From NCBI GenBank assembly GCA_030549775.1, contig CM060174.1, positions 11,196,286-11,260,285 of the forward strand: a DNA stretch of 64,000 nucleotides, written 5' to 3'. Of the stretch, positions 42,846-56,584 are shown piece by piece (position 1 is the stretch's first letter; each line of letters begins with the position of its first letter). The position numbers and the translations under genes were made by a program. The DNA is from Tamarix chinensis (taxonomy: Eukaryota > Streptophyta > Magnoliopsida > Caryophyllales > Tamaricaceae). The notes below the pieces were generated by a model that was not told where the DNA came from, did no database searches, and was given only the letters and a program-made list of their open reading frames with translations.

Positions 42846-44625
42846 AAGGGTAGTACCCTTCTCTCATCTACTAATCATTAGTTGTTATTTTCCTTTTACT
42901 TCATGGCTTATGGTTTTGTTATTTTATTTAAAGATTTAATTAGGCATTAATTAGGGTCACATAACATCACTTAAATCACTTCTATCACACAATAAAACTC
43001 CATTACTAAATTCATTCATAGTGGCATTAAAGCTAATAAATTTCAAGTGATATTAAAGCCAATCGAATCCAAGTAGCATTAAAGTTGAATCATTTTTCGT
43101 GGCATTAAATGCAATCCAATCCAATTAGCATTAAAGACAAATATTCAAGTAGCGTTATAGCCGAATATTTACATGGCATAAAAAATTGACCATAAGTCAT
43201 CATATAATATAAATCCATACTCAACTAATGATATGATTTTCCAATTCAATTATAATTAAGACATATTAGAACATACTATAAAATCACTAGAAATTTTTTA
43301 ATTAGCCAAACATGTTAATCACATAATCATATAAAACCCTTCACACACTTGAAACCATATAATAATCAAGAGGCAGGTCAACATGTGTTTGGATTTAAGT
43401 TATAAGCTCATAGATATATAGAATTACCATACAAACATAGTATACATTTGACATAGTTAAATAACAAAAAGCATACTTATAACCTTCTACTTTAATAAGA
43501 TATGCATCCCATGATTCCACCATAAGTAAAGGTAAGTAATGACTTACCTAAGCCCAAAGTTAGCTAAGTTTAATGAGAAAGAGGGGGGTTCAATAGCTCA
43601 AGGATCCACAAAAATACTTTCCTAGATCGCCAATAGAAATCATAGGACTAGGTTAGAAACTACCTTATCGATCAATTATTCAACTAATACAATTTAATCA
43701 ACAAAGAAATGTATAAATAATCTTTCTTAGAAAAATGCATCCAAAACCTAAGACTCGAGAATGTTGCTCCATTAAGATTTATGATTGGTCAATGATCACG
43801 ATAAAAGCAATATCATAGGAGAATGTTTTTCTTCTCATTAAATACAAAGTAATTTTTCTTTCACATTAATTATAGTGAGAGTTTTCTCATGCCCTGCTTG
43901 ACATAGACTCAAGTCATACTTGTTGAATTGCATAAATTGTATTCAACTATTATTGCTTCTTTTATTTTGTACTTTTATTTTTTTTCTTTATCATTTATGT
44001 TTTGTCACATAGTTAACTTTGGTTCTTAAAATTATAACATATAATGTATTTTAGTTCATCTTGTTGATTTACCCAAGTGAAAAATTTGTGGTATTAGATA
44101 GTGGTTGCTCCATGTATGGTGGTTGTGTTAGACAGAATTCAATGGCTTGAAGTGTAATAAAAAATTAATACATTCAATTAATATAAAATTTGGTGAAAAA
44201 TGTGTAAAACCCTAACATACAACACAAGCATTCAATATGTCAAATTTAATTATATAACACTTGTTAAGAATTATTAGAGACTTATCTTCAACCATTAACA
44301 AAATTGATATAATTGGATATGTAATTGATAATTAAATGAAACAAAATTTATCGGTTTCATTCCCTCTTTCTTTGGCTTTATTCTTCATATTTGATTTCAC
44401 ACAAAGTTCTCAAAAAATTATGAGGAAAAATCCTTATACCTCAATCTCCTTTTCTCTCTAGTATATGTGTGCATGTATGGAACTTCCACTTTCCTTTAGA
44501 AAATATACAACAACATGTGGTTCTCTTCTTACGTATGACAAAGTGGAGAGTTGGTTATTTTAACCAACTCTTTAATTTCCCTCTTAATTTCAAAATTCTG
44601 ATTTTGAGATAATTAATTAAAAAAA
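42846..44625. repeat. Mosaic of LTR remnants, no gene seen
   Basis: Starts after AAAAGGGTAGTACCC, which may be the decayed polypurine tract and 3' LTR start of the gypsy element. At 43018-43190 there is a short tandem of about 32-38 bp units with GTGGCATTAAAG or AGTAGCATTAAAG. The segment 43240-43850 matches 2140-2520, and in reverse the solo LTR around 31090-31260, so it is a reverse-oriented fragment of the giant LTR family. 43850-44625 is AT-rich with nothing recognisable. Confidence 0.45.
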
Positions 44626-44702
44626 CATTACCACAGAATAAACCCTTAGAACTAGTTAACTTTTATATTAGATAATAGTACTGAGTTGTTATTGTTTTTA
44701 CA

Positions 44703-45458
44703 TGTAATATCCTAATTTGAGGGCAGTGTTATAATGATCGATATGGCTACTTATATTAACATGGTATACCATCTTTGTAGTGATTTTGTCCTAAGAACTC
44801 CATCATTATGTGTGCAAGCCATGAAGTAATTTTTAGAATAGGTGACCCTCTTGAGAAATTTCATAAATTTTTTGAAAATTTCAGGAAAAGTGTATGACTG
44901 AGGACAAAGCACGCTGAAAGGACTCGTGTTGATCTATGGGATAGGTGATTAATCCAAAAGTGCTCTAGGGAGCCTCTAAGTGGTCATATCGACTCAGGGT
45001 ATTACAAATGATATTAGAGCATAACTATGACTTTGAGTTGAACTTGGATAAGTCAGACAACCGCCTAGTGAGACTATTCTTGGGATAAACTATATTGAGA
45101 CATTTAGTGGTTGAGGTACAATGAGTACATTGTATTCTTTGAGTGTGGGTGAATGTAGTACTCCAATTTGAGGGTAGTATTATAAGGATTGAAATGGCTA
45201 TTTATATCAACATGGTATACTATCCTTTAGGTGATTTTATCCTAAAAACTCCATAGTTAAGCTTACTCATTATGCAGGAACTTTTAGAATGGGTAACCTT
45301 CCTAGGAAGTTTTAGAAATTTTTTAAAAATTTCTTAGGAAGTAAGTGAGGGAGGATAAAGTACTCTAAAAGGACTTGTGTTAGTATATAGGCTAGTTGAT
45401 CAATTTGAAAGCGCTCTAGAGTAGCCTCTGATTGGTTATATCGACTCAAAGTGTTACA
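44703..45458 (+). mobile_element. TRIM-like mini LTR retroelement within CACTA element C
   Basis: LTRs at 44703-45006 (304 bp, TGTAATATCC..GTATTACA) and 45154-45458 (305 bp, TGTAGTACTCC..GTGTTACA) are direct repeats. They are clearly related to the TRIM at 40088-40786, which is in the opposite orientation. The 147-bp interior begins with AATGATATTAGAGC (primer-binding-site-like) and ends with GAGTGTGGGTGAA (polypurine-like). The target duplication is weak (TTACA versus TTATG). No coding capacity. Confidence 0.85.
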
Positions 45459-46639
45459 TTATGGTTATCTAACATTTGGTAACAGTATAAAAACCATCAT
45501 CTAATGACGCTTATGTTACAACTTTAGATGTCGTTTCTTGTTAATAACCATTATCTAAGGCTAAAAAAAAACAAAACTTTAGATAATGATTCCTTATATA
45601 ACCATTATCTAAAGTGGAAGGATTTCTTTGCTTTATATAATGATTTTCTATAAAATTGTTATCTAAAGTGTTTAAAAAATTTCAAACAGTGAAGTTTAGA
45701 TATTGGTTATAAAAGGAACCATTATCTAAAGTTGGATTAAATTTTTTTTATACACTTTAGGTAACAGTTTTATAGAAAACCATTATCTTATGCTCTTTGT
45801 TATTTTTTTTATTTGTTTAATTTGTTTCAAACCATATACACTACTGTATGTTCTCATAAATTAGCCTAAATTTACAATATCATAATTCAACATATATCCA
45901 AAAACAAATAGACATACAAATTCTTCGTCGATACCTCAATAAAAACAATACTCATCAATAACATAGCTAACACCAGCAAACCTACACACATTTGTAATTC
46001 TCATGGATATAAAAGTACTCAAAACCCACACTTAATTATCTAAAAAGTAAGAGATGTCATCATTCATTAACAATATCAAATTCCAGACATTTGAAATCAC
46101 AACCTACATTTTTAGCATTATAAGAGTTGTTCATCAGTTATAAAGTATACATGACATTCTTCACCAATCATAAAATATCTACACCTAGTCCAAAAATACT
46201 ACACAAGTACTACTTACCTCTATCAAAATCAACTTATAAGGGTTTGTCTAGTATGAAAGTAATAGGGGAGGAAAAAATTTCCCCTATTTTGTGTTTTTTA
46301 TATCAAGTATTTAAGAATAATAATTTTTTTTAATGAAATACCCATTTTAGCTCAAATTAAGATCTGAGATGGGTATTCATTCAAATAATAATAATAATCT
46401 CAAATAGATTATACAAGATATATAAAATAAGAGGATAATTTTTTTACCTTTATTACCCGCATACCAAATGAGCACTAAGCTAGACACCTATGCATGTATG
46501 TACAAATTTTGGCCATTGGTCTCTTCCTTTATTAATCTCTTCTGGAGTGTATTCTCTCAAATCATATCCATCAGGATAGAACAAAAAATCACATTCATTT
46601 AGTTATTTGGTCATTAAGCAAATTATCAAATGTTATTAT

Positions 46640-47900
46640 TTATTATGACATATATTTTCTAGATCTATATGTAAAGGCTTTCTTGACATAATATCATACA
46701 TGAATTTGCACATGTACCATCCACAATCGATGTTATTTTTTTGCCTGGGTAAATATTCACACAAAGAAAGCATTTAAATTGCAAGCTCATAATATATATC
46801 TCTAACTAAAGATAGTAATTAAAATTGAAACAAAATATATTATTAAAAATTTTGACCTTGACAAGATCATATTGAAAGTCACTTCTTGAAGCTCTTCTAC
46901 CCTTCATCATAATTGATAGTCGTAGTGCCCTAATAGAAATAATAAACAACCTAAATACAATAAAAATGAAATGTATGGACATAAGAAAAAATATATAAGA
47001 AATATACTAACGTGATGATCATATGCTTCCCTTTAGGTTAAGCTTGATGAAAATAGACCTAATGATTAGCCAAGGAATCAAACAAAAAATCTTTATTATT
47101 ATAAATATGAATACATAAAAAACCTAATTTTAATCTGCAAGGTGTGGAACGAACAATAATTTTCTTACTGACAAATCTGTGATCCATTGCACTACATATT
47201 TTGTGTTTTCCCTTACCTGCTTAGCGTGAATATTATTCAACCAGAATCGACATAAAAATCCATAATAACTAGTGGGAAAATTATATGCCTGAGTAATAAC
47301 CCCTAATATCCTATGCATGAAAGTAATAATGCATATAAATTAATACCATTGATATCTCATACTACTGTCACCACAAAATGCAAAAATAATAATGGATTTA
47401 GGTGATATTAAATAATACTTACTTAATACATAAGGATATCTTGGTAGATGACATCAACTCCTAGTTAACTACTTCACTTATTTCATCTTTTCCAATGGGA
47501 CAATATTAGATGTTGTCTGACCAACTAAATTTATAGTCATGTCAAAAAAATCTAATCTATGCTAAGGAAATTTTGGGCATCGAAGCTCAAAATGGCCAAA
47601 ATTTTTATGTTTGGAATTTATGGTTGGGTGGAAGTTTCAAATTTTTGTTCCTGAGTTCTAGTCTCTAAAGGAGTTGCTGAAGCATTTGTGCCTTTTCCTT
47701 CCCTTATGATGTTTTTTTTCTATGTTATTTCCATCATCTTCTTTTTCCTTTGGCTTAGAATTATTTAAAAAGTTATAGCAATCATAATATTAACTAATGT
47801 AGACAATTTAATGGAAAAAATGGATATTGATATTGATAGAGAGTGTAGCTACCTTTACCTTAGAAACATTCCTAGGCTTTGATTTCTTAAATCATAGTAA
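46640..47900 (-). pseudogene. Decayed Ulp1 (C48) protease gene of CACTA element C
   Basis: On the minus strand the reading near 46690-46750 gives NNIDCGWYMCKFM, the catalytic-Cys block of Ulp1-type proteases. The 62-codon frame at 47130-47318 ends RKLLFVPHLAD, equivalent to NKLYRIPHLATEHW in element B, but the following His-Trp and Asp motifs are broken by frameshift and stops. A GGGCACTAC exon start near 46929 matches the exon at 22829 in B. It is a distant relative of the gene in elements B and D and is not functional. Confidence 0.65.
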
Positions 47901-49815
47901 TAAAAAATATATAATAATGAGTTAAAGACCTAATTAGTTTAATGTAATAAACAAATAAGGTACTAACAATAATGGAAATTGTTGTCATTTCTCGTAAAAC
48001 ACTCACCATCAACACGTTTCGGATGTGACATGTCCATGAGAAACAAATCCATATACCTAGTCATAGCCTCTATCCATAGCTCGATCTAAGGCAATACCAA
48101 TAATAAATGTTTTAACCTAAACACATAGACTTTATGTTACACCACTATCCATTATTCCCCTATTTGCTTATGTAACAATACTATATATCTTCTAATATCA
48201 CCATAAGGCGGCATCCTCAAATGTGGTGGAGGCTACACACATGATGGGAATACCATCTCACTACCTACAAAAGGGGGAAAACCACTAGGCCTTATTATCC
48301 AGGCTATTCATATTTCTCAAAATTAACCTAATTTAACCACGTGGGTAATAAAATAAACATAAAAAATAATTATCCGACATTTATTACTTTAAACCATGAG
48401 TATATAAAAAAATTATAAATAAACAGAAAACATATAATTTTTGTAGTATCAAAACCACCAATAGAACCTAACAACAAACATCAAACAAAATCAAAAGTGA
48501 AATAAAATAGCAAGGAAACATAAAGTGTACAATTTCATGCAACAATTATCCATCTATAAACCATGAGCTTATATAAAAAATTTACAAATATTTTTACCAA
48601 AACCCAAAAAAAAGCTACATAACTATAATATTCCTAAACCACTAAATTATAATAGCTAGAAGTTCTATACCAACAAAACAAATCCACCTCAAACCAACAT
48701 GCAATAGCACAATCACCACATAAACAACACTAACACTAAATCATGAGCATTTATATAAAAAATTATGCACAACACTCCATGATTTACATACTAAAAAATG
48801 TTAATTTAAAGCAAACAACTAAAAACCAATTAAAATCATAAATTTCATGAAAATTGGTAAATAAAAAAGTCAAAAATTAAAATGAAAACCTAAAATAGTG
48901 AATAAACAAATCTTACCTAGCTAAATGGAGACAATAGCAAAAAAGACTAGGAGAAGACCGGCAACAACACCACAACAAGAACAACTCAAGTTTGTAAAAA
49001 TGGAGGAAGAGAGATAAGCAAGATAGAGTGAGAGTGATATAAGACATGCAAGCCTTTTGAAAACTAGAACCAAAAGAAAAAGGTGCAAGAAAGAATCATA
49101 CTAAGATAACTATGTCAGGCGATTGAAGACTATGAGGAAAATGAAGAGGGCTGGATAAGATAACGCATAAGCCAACCACAAGCAAAACCAACGGCAGAGT
49201 ATACATAGGGCAAGAGAATAGCCACCGGAGACCACCACTAGCACCTCTTTCAAAAATGATGTTGATAATGGTTGCTAGGAACAAAGCTATCCTAATCAAT
49301 AATGGAGGAATAATAGAGAGAGAAGAAGCTAGCTAGAAATGATAGGTGAACAATGCTGCACATGTTCTAGATTCTAATTTTCATTAAGACAGTTATCTAA
49401 AGTGTTGCATTGTGTCAACTTTAGAAAATGGTTTTCATTAAAATTGGTATCTAAAGTGTTGTGTGCAACCTTAGATAATAATTTTAATGAAAATTAACAT
49501 TTAAAGTGCATCATTTTCATGCACCTTAGTTCCCGCACTCTTAGAAGATAATATTTAATGTTATTTTATACACTAGATTTAAATTTCAATTATTATAAAA
49601 ACTGGTATCTAAAGTTGCATTAATGACAGTTTTAATTGAAACCGTTATCCAACGTTTGGTAAAAAATTTTAGGCTAGATTTTCATACCAATTTTTAAATG
49701 AATCCTTATCTAAACTTTTTCCCTTTTTTTAAGAACATTTTATGTCACTTTTAGTGGTGGTTTTCATATACTTATCATCTATGATGGGTCATCAAAACTT
49801 AATTATGTGGTAGTG

Positions 49816-50829
49816 AAATAACTTATTATCTTCTTTATTTCCTCATTACATGACACACACATACTTATATCCGTCCATTATTACTTAATTCTAATTTTAT
49901 AATAAAAAGTTAGATACAAAGATTATGGTTGTTATTGTTATGCACTGATATTATAATTATTAACTTTTTTTATAGTTAGTTAAATTCTTGTGTGCCTCAT
50001 TAGTCAAATTTCTAGTTCGGGTATATTAGAATTTAGTGTACATGTGTTATATTACTATTATCATTATTATTGGTGTAATATTATTAGTGGTTATATATTT
50101 TTTCCCAATATAAACTATTAATATGTTTAATGCATCCTTTCATTACCTATACAATTGTTACTACCTAGTAAATTGTGATATAATTATAAAGCTATCATAT
50201 AATTTCAAGTTACATAGGTTTTTTTAATCTCCTTAGGAATAATTTTTTCATCTCTCTATATAAAAAGGTTTTTTATTTGATGTTCAATTTAGTTTGGGGT
50301 GAGTGACAATTAAGGGAGGTGAATCAACTAATTCACCCTATTTGGAAATGAATTTTGTTAACCTTAACTAGGTGATTTGGAGTTGAAGTTTCACATCCAT
50401 TCTTCCTAATTAATCTCATTTTGGTTGACCTCTAATTTCAAGGGTAAGGGAGTTGAAGGTTAAAATATAAGTAAATTTTATACTTGGTCAAACAAAAATG
50501 CCTTCATCAAATTTGTCATGAAATGAACTTATCAATTTTATACAATTCTATAAATGTCATTTTTTTTCATTTTTAACCTTTATTTATGTCAATCCAAATG
50601 AGATTCTTAAAACAATCACCTTGATTCACTTCCTTCCCTTCACATATGTTAATCTTTAATGTTTTTATATACCTTGATTCATTCCAATCCAAACATACTA
50701 AAAGGAAAAACAAAGGTATTTATATAATCACTTAGGATACAACCCCTCACTAGCCTCAATCTATGGATGAGTGTGAGTCCTGTAATTGACCAAGATTTGT
50801 TAGATCCATCTTAATATTAGAAATTTTTG
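49816..50829. other. AT-rich spacer with a possible MITE
   Basis: No gene. Between about 50287 and 50702 the ends are loosely complementary (TTTAGTTTGGGGTG..GAATCAA against TTTTAGTATGTTTGG..GAATGAATCAAGG in reverse), which could be an old miniature inverted-repeat element of about 415 bp. Target duplications are not clear. Confidence 0.25.
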
Positions 50830-53800
50830 TAACTCTCTCATTTTTTTACCACAAAAAATTATTTAAAACATTTTGTAAATGGTAAAAATCCTAAATACCT
50901 AGAAAAAATGGGATGTCATTACTGCACCTAACACATGATATAAGTATGCCATCCATCCCATGTTGAATAAAAGGATAAGGTTAAACTAGTTATAGAAAAT
51001 AGAGTATTCAAAATACATTTAACATAATGATATCATAATCAAATGTTTACTGTCATGATCACAACAGGTCTCCAAAACATCCAAAATACATAAAGTAGAT
51101 AAGCTATGAGTATTAAAATGCATTTGGAATCACAACATTTACTTAGGGAAAACCAAACACTAGTGCGTGAAGGTCCCATAAAACCTATGGATGTCTAATA
51201 TCTCATGCCTCAAGCCCAACACAAGGTAGGCTGACTAATGACCACCCTCAATAACCCACACATTGTTATTTGCTCATGGAATTGAGTAGATGACTAAGCA
51301 AATAGACATATTAATATGCTACATACTAAGTAATTTAAGTTTCCTCCCTAAAGGGAGTTACAACCATACAAGGCCAAAACATAATATGGAAATCATGCCA
51401 AACACATATTGTATTCACAATACATAGATATGAATGCCTTATTATGGTCATATAATAGAACAAGATTTCATGCCATCCCAACTTAGACAGACCACACTTC
51501 AACATACTTGTCATCACATTATAGATATCATGGATAGATACATATAACCATGTAAGAAAGTTATTAAAACAACTCTCTAGACTCTTCTACAATTTCACTT
51601 ACATAAATTCGTCAAAAGGTTCATTTCCCAAGTTAAATAAGCCACTAGGTTAATTATTTATAAACCATTATTATTTTTTATTTATAAACCATTATTCCTT
51701 TTCAAGTAATGGACTAGATTACTACCCCATAGCCTAACATACCATGGAAGACTATATACACTTGAGGACTTAAATTCTGGTCGAAGCCAAATATCCACTA
51801 ACGGGCATAAAGTCCCGACTGATGCTAAATAACCACCTAGATGACAAGAACCTTTAGTATTAGTACCCCCCAATACATCATCGGTGTTTGGAGTAGTAAA
51901 GGCACCAAGATCTGCTAGGATTCCACCCAAAGGCACTATATCTGAAGGTAGACTAACCCTTGATAGCTAATTAAGGATAAGGTAATATAGGCCCATATAC
52001 TACTTGATCATGTTTTACTTTAAGTGAATAGTGTTTTATTCTCTAATGTTATGTTATCACAAAAGGCCTATATGTCAACCACAACAACATATCCACATAA
52101 TTGCTCCAAATTATTCATCATTAGCATCCAAACTAGTTGAAGAGGATCCAATTTGTACTTAGCCAAGTTCAATCCATCAAAATAATCCATTTATACTAAG
52201 AAAATGGTTTATATCATATAAAGGTAGCATCATACCATATCCTAATTTACTCATTAAAGTATTCTAATGGCACTTATTAAGAATACCATGAATTAATCCC
52301 ATTAATCCATCCAGTAGATTAGTTAATTCAAGATAAGATGTATGTTCTCATCATTAAAGAATCACATGATATCCTAATACCAAAACTCAAAACATACTAA
52401 GGTTAAAAAAAAAAGCAAATATAATGTTCTTTAGCTGAGATAGATTTGTTTAGCTCACCCAACCCTAGATTTATTTGTCTAAACCACTCGATCGATCAGT
52501 TGGATCAATCAAATGTTCTAAGACTAGTATATTTGTTCTAAAAAACTAGTTAGTGAGTTTAACTAAAGACCACCCAACCGATGGGTTAAGCTAACTATTT
52601 AATTGTTTTAATAACCAGTCGATCAATTCGACACAACTAGTTAGTGGGTTAAAACAAAGAACAAACCAAGGGCACCACATACAAACTAGACGAATGATTA
52701 GGCTAACTAGTTAACTATTTTAGGAACTAATCGATTGGTTTGGCTTAACTAGTTGATTGATTTTCTCATAGATAACTCATTTCAAACATTTTAAACATTA
52801 TCAAGGTTTCAAAGTCCAACCATATGAATGTCATAACATCATCATTACATAAAATAGGTGTTACACATGCTCATATAATAATTCATACTACATTTACAGA
52901 GAATCATCCATATTTTTCATGAAGTCATATTTTCTCAAAATACTCAAATCTCTAAGTAAGAGTCACCAAAATACTAACATTAAAATATAATCATGCAAAA
53001 ATCGTAAATTTACAAAATACACTATCTCAAATGCTTATTTATACCATATTTTAAAGGTAAGAATGAATTACTTGAAATCTTAGCAAAAATCCAAACCAAG
53101 AAGGCAAAACTTCCAACAAAACAACATATTTTCTTGTAATATTCTAACTTCTAAAACCTTAAAAATAAGAAGTTAAAACTCAAAAACCTTCATATAACTC
53201 TTATAAATTAAGAAATAAAAATTTAGGAATGAAAATAGAATTACCACCTCTAAGAGAATCTGAGAAAAGAATTAGCTAAAATAAAAATAAAACACAACTT
53301 ATTCCCAAATGCAACTCTTTCTTGCTTAAAAATAAAACAAAAGGGAGTTAAATAAAGGATTGCAAGAGTAAATTGAGGTAAAGGGAGGTAATTAAGACTA
53401 TTTATAACTAATGAATTAGTTAGAAATGAGTGAGAAGGTGCAAAAAATCAAAAACCCTAATTTCTTATGTTTGAATGGGTAAATTTATAACCAATAGGTC
53501 AGATTCCCTTATAGAACTCAAATGGTAATTTTTTAGAGAAGGCAAGTTGAGATTCTCCAAAGAAGGTTTAATCATAAAAAAGGAAATAAATAGATTGACA
53601 TAGGAAGAAAAACTCATAGCCATGTAATGATAATATGGAACAAATCATATATTCCAATGGGTTATAGAGGAAAAAGGAATAACAAGACAAAGGATGAGGT
53701 CATCCTCTCCCTTTTCTACTAAAAAATAGACCCGCAAATCCATTAGAGACAAAATTAAAGTGAGATAAAGAAGAAAAGGGTTAAATATTAACCAAGAAAT

Positions 53801-53979
53801 GGATCTGAGTAGGATTAATAAAGCTCCCATTTGATAGAAGAATTTTTCCAGAAAAATTTTAAATTTTAAAAAACACTCATCTTGAAAAACCAATCAATTG
53901 GTTCGGTCTACCATTCAATGTTTTCCCCCAAACCAATCGATCGGTTATGTTGAACCAAAACGATACACTAGTCAACCGG
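50830..53979 (-). repeat. Decayed long-LTR copy, reverse orientation
   Basis: Starts TGTAACTCTCTC at 50830, then a box ATGTCATTACTGCACC and a diverged stem-loop (about 50930-50975). Diverged minisatellite-like and CCAATCGATCGGTT motifs appear further in (52480-52770 and 53885-53975). ORFs are short, without motifs. It is interrupted at 53980 by the end of another LTR. Confidence 0.5.
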
Positions 53980-55847
53980 TGTAATGCCCCTAAATTTACT
54001 AATTAAAAAGTTTAATTTAAAGAATCATTAGTTACAAAATATTAGGTATTACCTCCACACCAACCATAAGTTTACTGAACCCTAGATAATCCTCATACTA
54101 AGTGCTAAGGTTAGAAGTTACTTAACTTATATTAAGTGTTAAGGTTAATAGTTACTTCTCTTAAATTAGCAAGAACCATAAAAACTAAAACGCATATTTC
54201 AATATAGAATAATATTGTACTAATAATACAAAACATTAGGAAAAAAGTTATAATATAATAAAGGAAAAAAGATATAGAAAATTACATGAGAGTCCAAGAA
54301 AAATCCAAATAAAAAATGTCAGGCGAATCCTGAAAAATCATAACTCTCAATGTTTATCAAAAGCCATCAAGTAAAAACCTCAAAATAATCATGCAAGGTA
54401 AAGAATGCCCACTAAATAAGTAGGGGGACCATGAATAGAACCCATTAGTACTACAATATTAAGTAATCCATAATATAAAACTAATATGAAAAACTTACAT
54501 GGAAAATATAAAAGGCTTCACAAAAAAAATTATATAAGAAATAATATTGTACATATGATGAACAAAATAAAATAATCACCAAAACTACAAACTATTCGTA
54601 CTCATTCATTTAGAAGATAATGAAGCTTACTAACCAATCATAGAAGAGATGTTTCCTAAAATAATGATTAGAACCAATTTCAACACAAGAATCATAATCT
54701 ATATCTCATATCTCAAAATTAAACCAATAATATTTGTAATATCATAGGAAAGACTCAAAGGTACAAAGGTTCAATAAAATCCATACCATCACAGGTAGGC
54801 ATGAAGGCTACTACCAATAAATCTAATAACCATATCCATCTAATAATAATTATTTCCATTTTTATTTACTCAAGGGGGATACAATAACAACCCAGAGAAA
54901 AAAAAGTACACCAATTATATCGGCAAATAAGGCATCACAATACTCTCCCAATCATCTAACCTAGAGGTATAAAAGCACTTTAGTCATACTGGCACACAAA
55001 GCAACATATTATCCTCCTAACCTAGGACATATAATCCTTGAGCAGTGATATTACCAATAGGGTTTGTAGGTTGCTTATAGAGTAGACTAGGGATTTACTA
55101 GGGCACAACGGTCCACTAGTAAACCAAATAAACCAAGGGCTCCTACCTCATCTCTTACATAGCTACCCTAGAGATAAACCATTCCCAAACTCTAGGCCTT
55201 TCACTTTAAGTATTAATATCTTAAGAAGGTGATTATAAGATATCACATATTAAACAATGATATCAATTCCATACTTAACCTTTTTTTTTGTTTATTTCAA
55301 ATTATCTTAATGAACCCTAAGGTCAACAGTCCAAGTTAGAGCCAAAGTCAACACTAAAGTCATCCCTTTCCATACACTAATGTCATCCTATATTCAATTA
55401 TTCATATTAGGCATATTAGGTCAAAAGTGACCAAAATACCCCTAAGGCCATTATTACCACATTTTCACATAATCCCATGTTTAATAATAAATAAAATTAT
55501 GTGGCTGTAGCTAGTACATAACTTAAACCTTCTTATAGTCAATTATAATATTGGTAAATGAGGGTATTATTCTATACTAAGGATTGAGAGGGTTTGCCTT
55601 TATTTAGCTAACTCACAAATAATAAAACAAAAGACTCTAAGTCATATAAAAATAGAAAAACATAATTGCGAAGGTTTTCAAATAAAAAAATATAAAAAAA
55701 TAAATAAATAAAATAAAATAATAAAAATAATAGATAAATGTAAATATAATAACTATATTAGGAAAATCAAAATCCGCCATTAGACTAGGTTGAAATATAA
55801 TAATAATTTCTAATTCATATTTTAAACATAAGAAGGAGAGTGAACAA
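53980..55847 (-). repeat. Decayed LTR copy, reverse orientation, cut by element D
   Basis: Starts TGTAATGCCCCTAAATTTAC at 53980, followed by the box TAGGTATTACCTCCACACC and a diverged stem-loop near 54060-54115. The 55550-55620 segment (GGGTATTATTC..GGATTGAGAGGG) resembles 12785-12840. It probably continues beyond element D at 61207. No gene. Confidence 0.55.
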
Positions 55848-56584
55848 CACTACCCCAAAAAGTAGTTTTAATAACGGTTGTTTTACAGTTTTAATAACGG
55901 TTTTCACCCGTTATTAAAACACCCATTATTAAATCTTTAATAACGGTTCATAGCCGTTGTCAAAAATATAAAAAAAACCCGCCAATATGAGCATAAAATG
56001 CATGTTTAATAACGATTTTTGAGAAAAAACTGTTGTTAAACAAGAGGGTTTTAATAACGGTTATGATGAAAACCGTTATTAAAACTCCAGTTTTTTTTTT
56101 AGTTTTTGCAGTTTTGTTCCTACCCACATACACACTTGTATGTTCAAATAATTACCAAATCTGCATTGTAAAACAACATCAATTGATAATAAATTTGCAA
56201 TCACACCATAATTTCAATCAATCCCTTGTTAATACACCAGACATATATACTAAAGAATCAAAATTAGTAGGAATACCACAACTTGGTAGCTCTACAAGCC
56301 AAAGCAAAATATTTATAAATCTAGTTTAGAAGACTTAAAGACATAGACAAAATACAAACCTGAACATGCATGCAGAATATATAGATCTCTACCTAATACC
56401 GAATGAATGATTTCACATGCTTGGCCCATTGCTCTCTCACTTCATCAATTTCTTCAACATTGTATTTCTAGCCTTGTGCATAATCATCGAAGAAAAACTA
56501 CAAATCCCAAGTTTTGATTAATATACAGTTAGCACTTACGTCAAGTATCAAACATATATGTCATGATTCATTAATGGAAAAGTA

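Larger units (their letters stand above)
44626..49815 (-). mobile_element. CACTA element C, second family
   Basis: The left end CATTACCACAGAAT (one change from CACTA) at 44626 matches the right end, which read in reverse is CACTACCACATAATT, at 49815. Flanks are AAA on both sides (44623-44625 and 49816-49818), a plausible but low-information 3-bp duplication. Subterminal zones (45470-45790 and 49380-49700) hold many units of CTTTAGATAATGGTT and its inverse. These differ in sequence from, but match in style, the TTTTAATAACGGTT units of A/B/D. The interior carries a decayed Ulp1-type gene on the minus strand. A TRIM-like element sits 77 bp inside the left end. No transposase is seen. Confidence 0.78.

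Noticed and set aside
44223..44625. tRNA or small-RNA genes in AT-rich spacers
   Set aside because: I looked for cloverleaf-like A and B boxes in the spacers and saw none convincing; a covariance-model search would be needed to exclude them.
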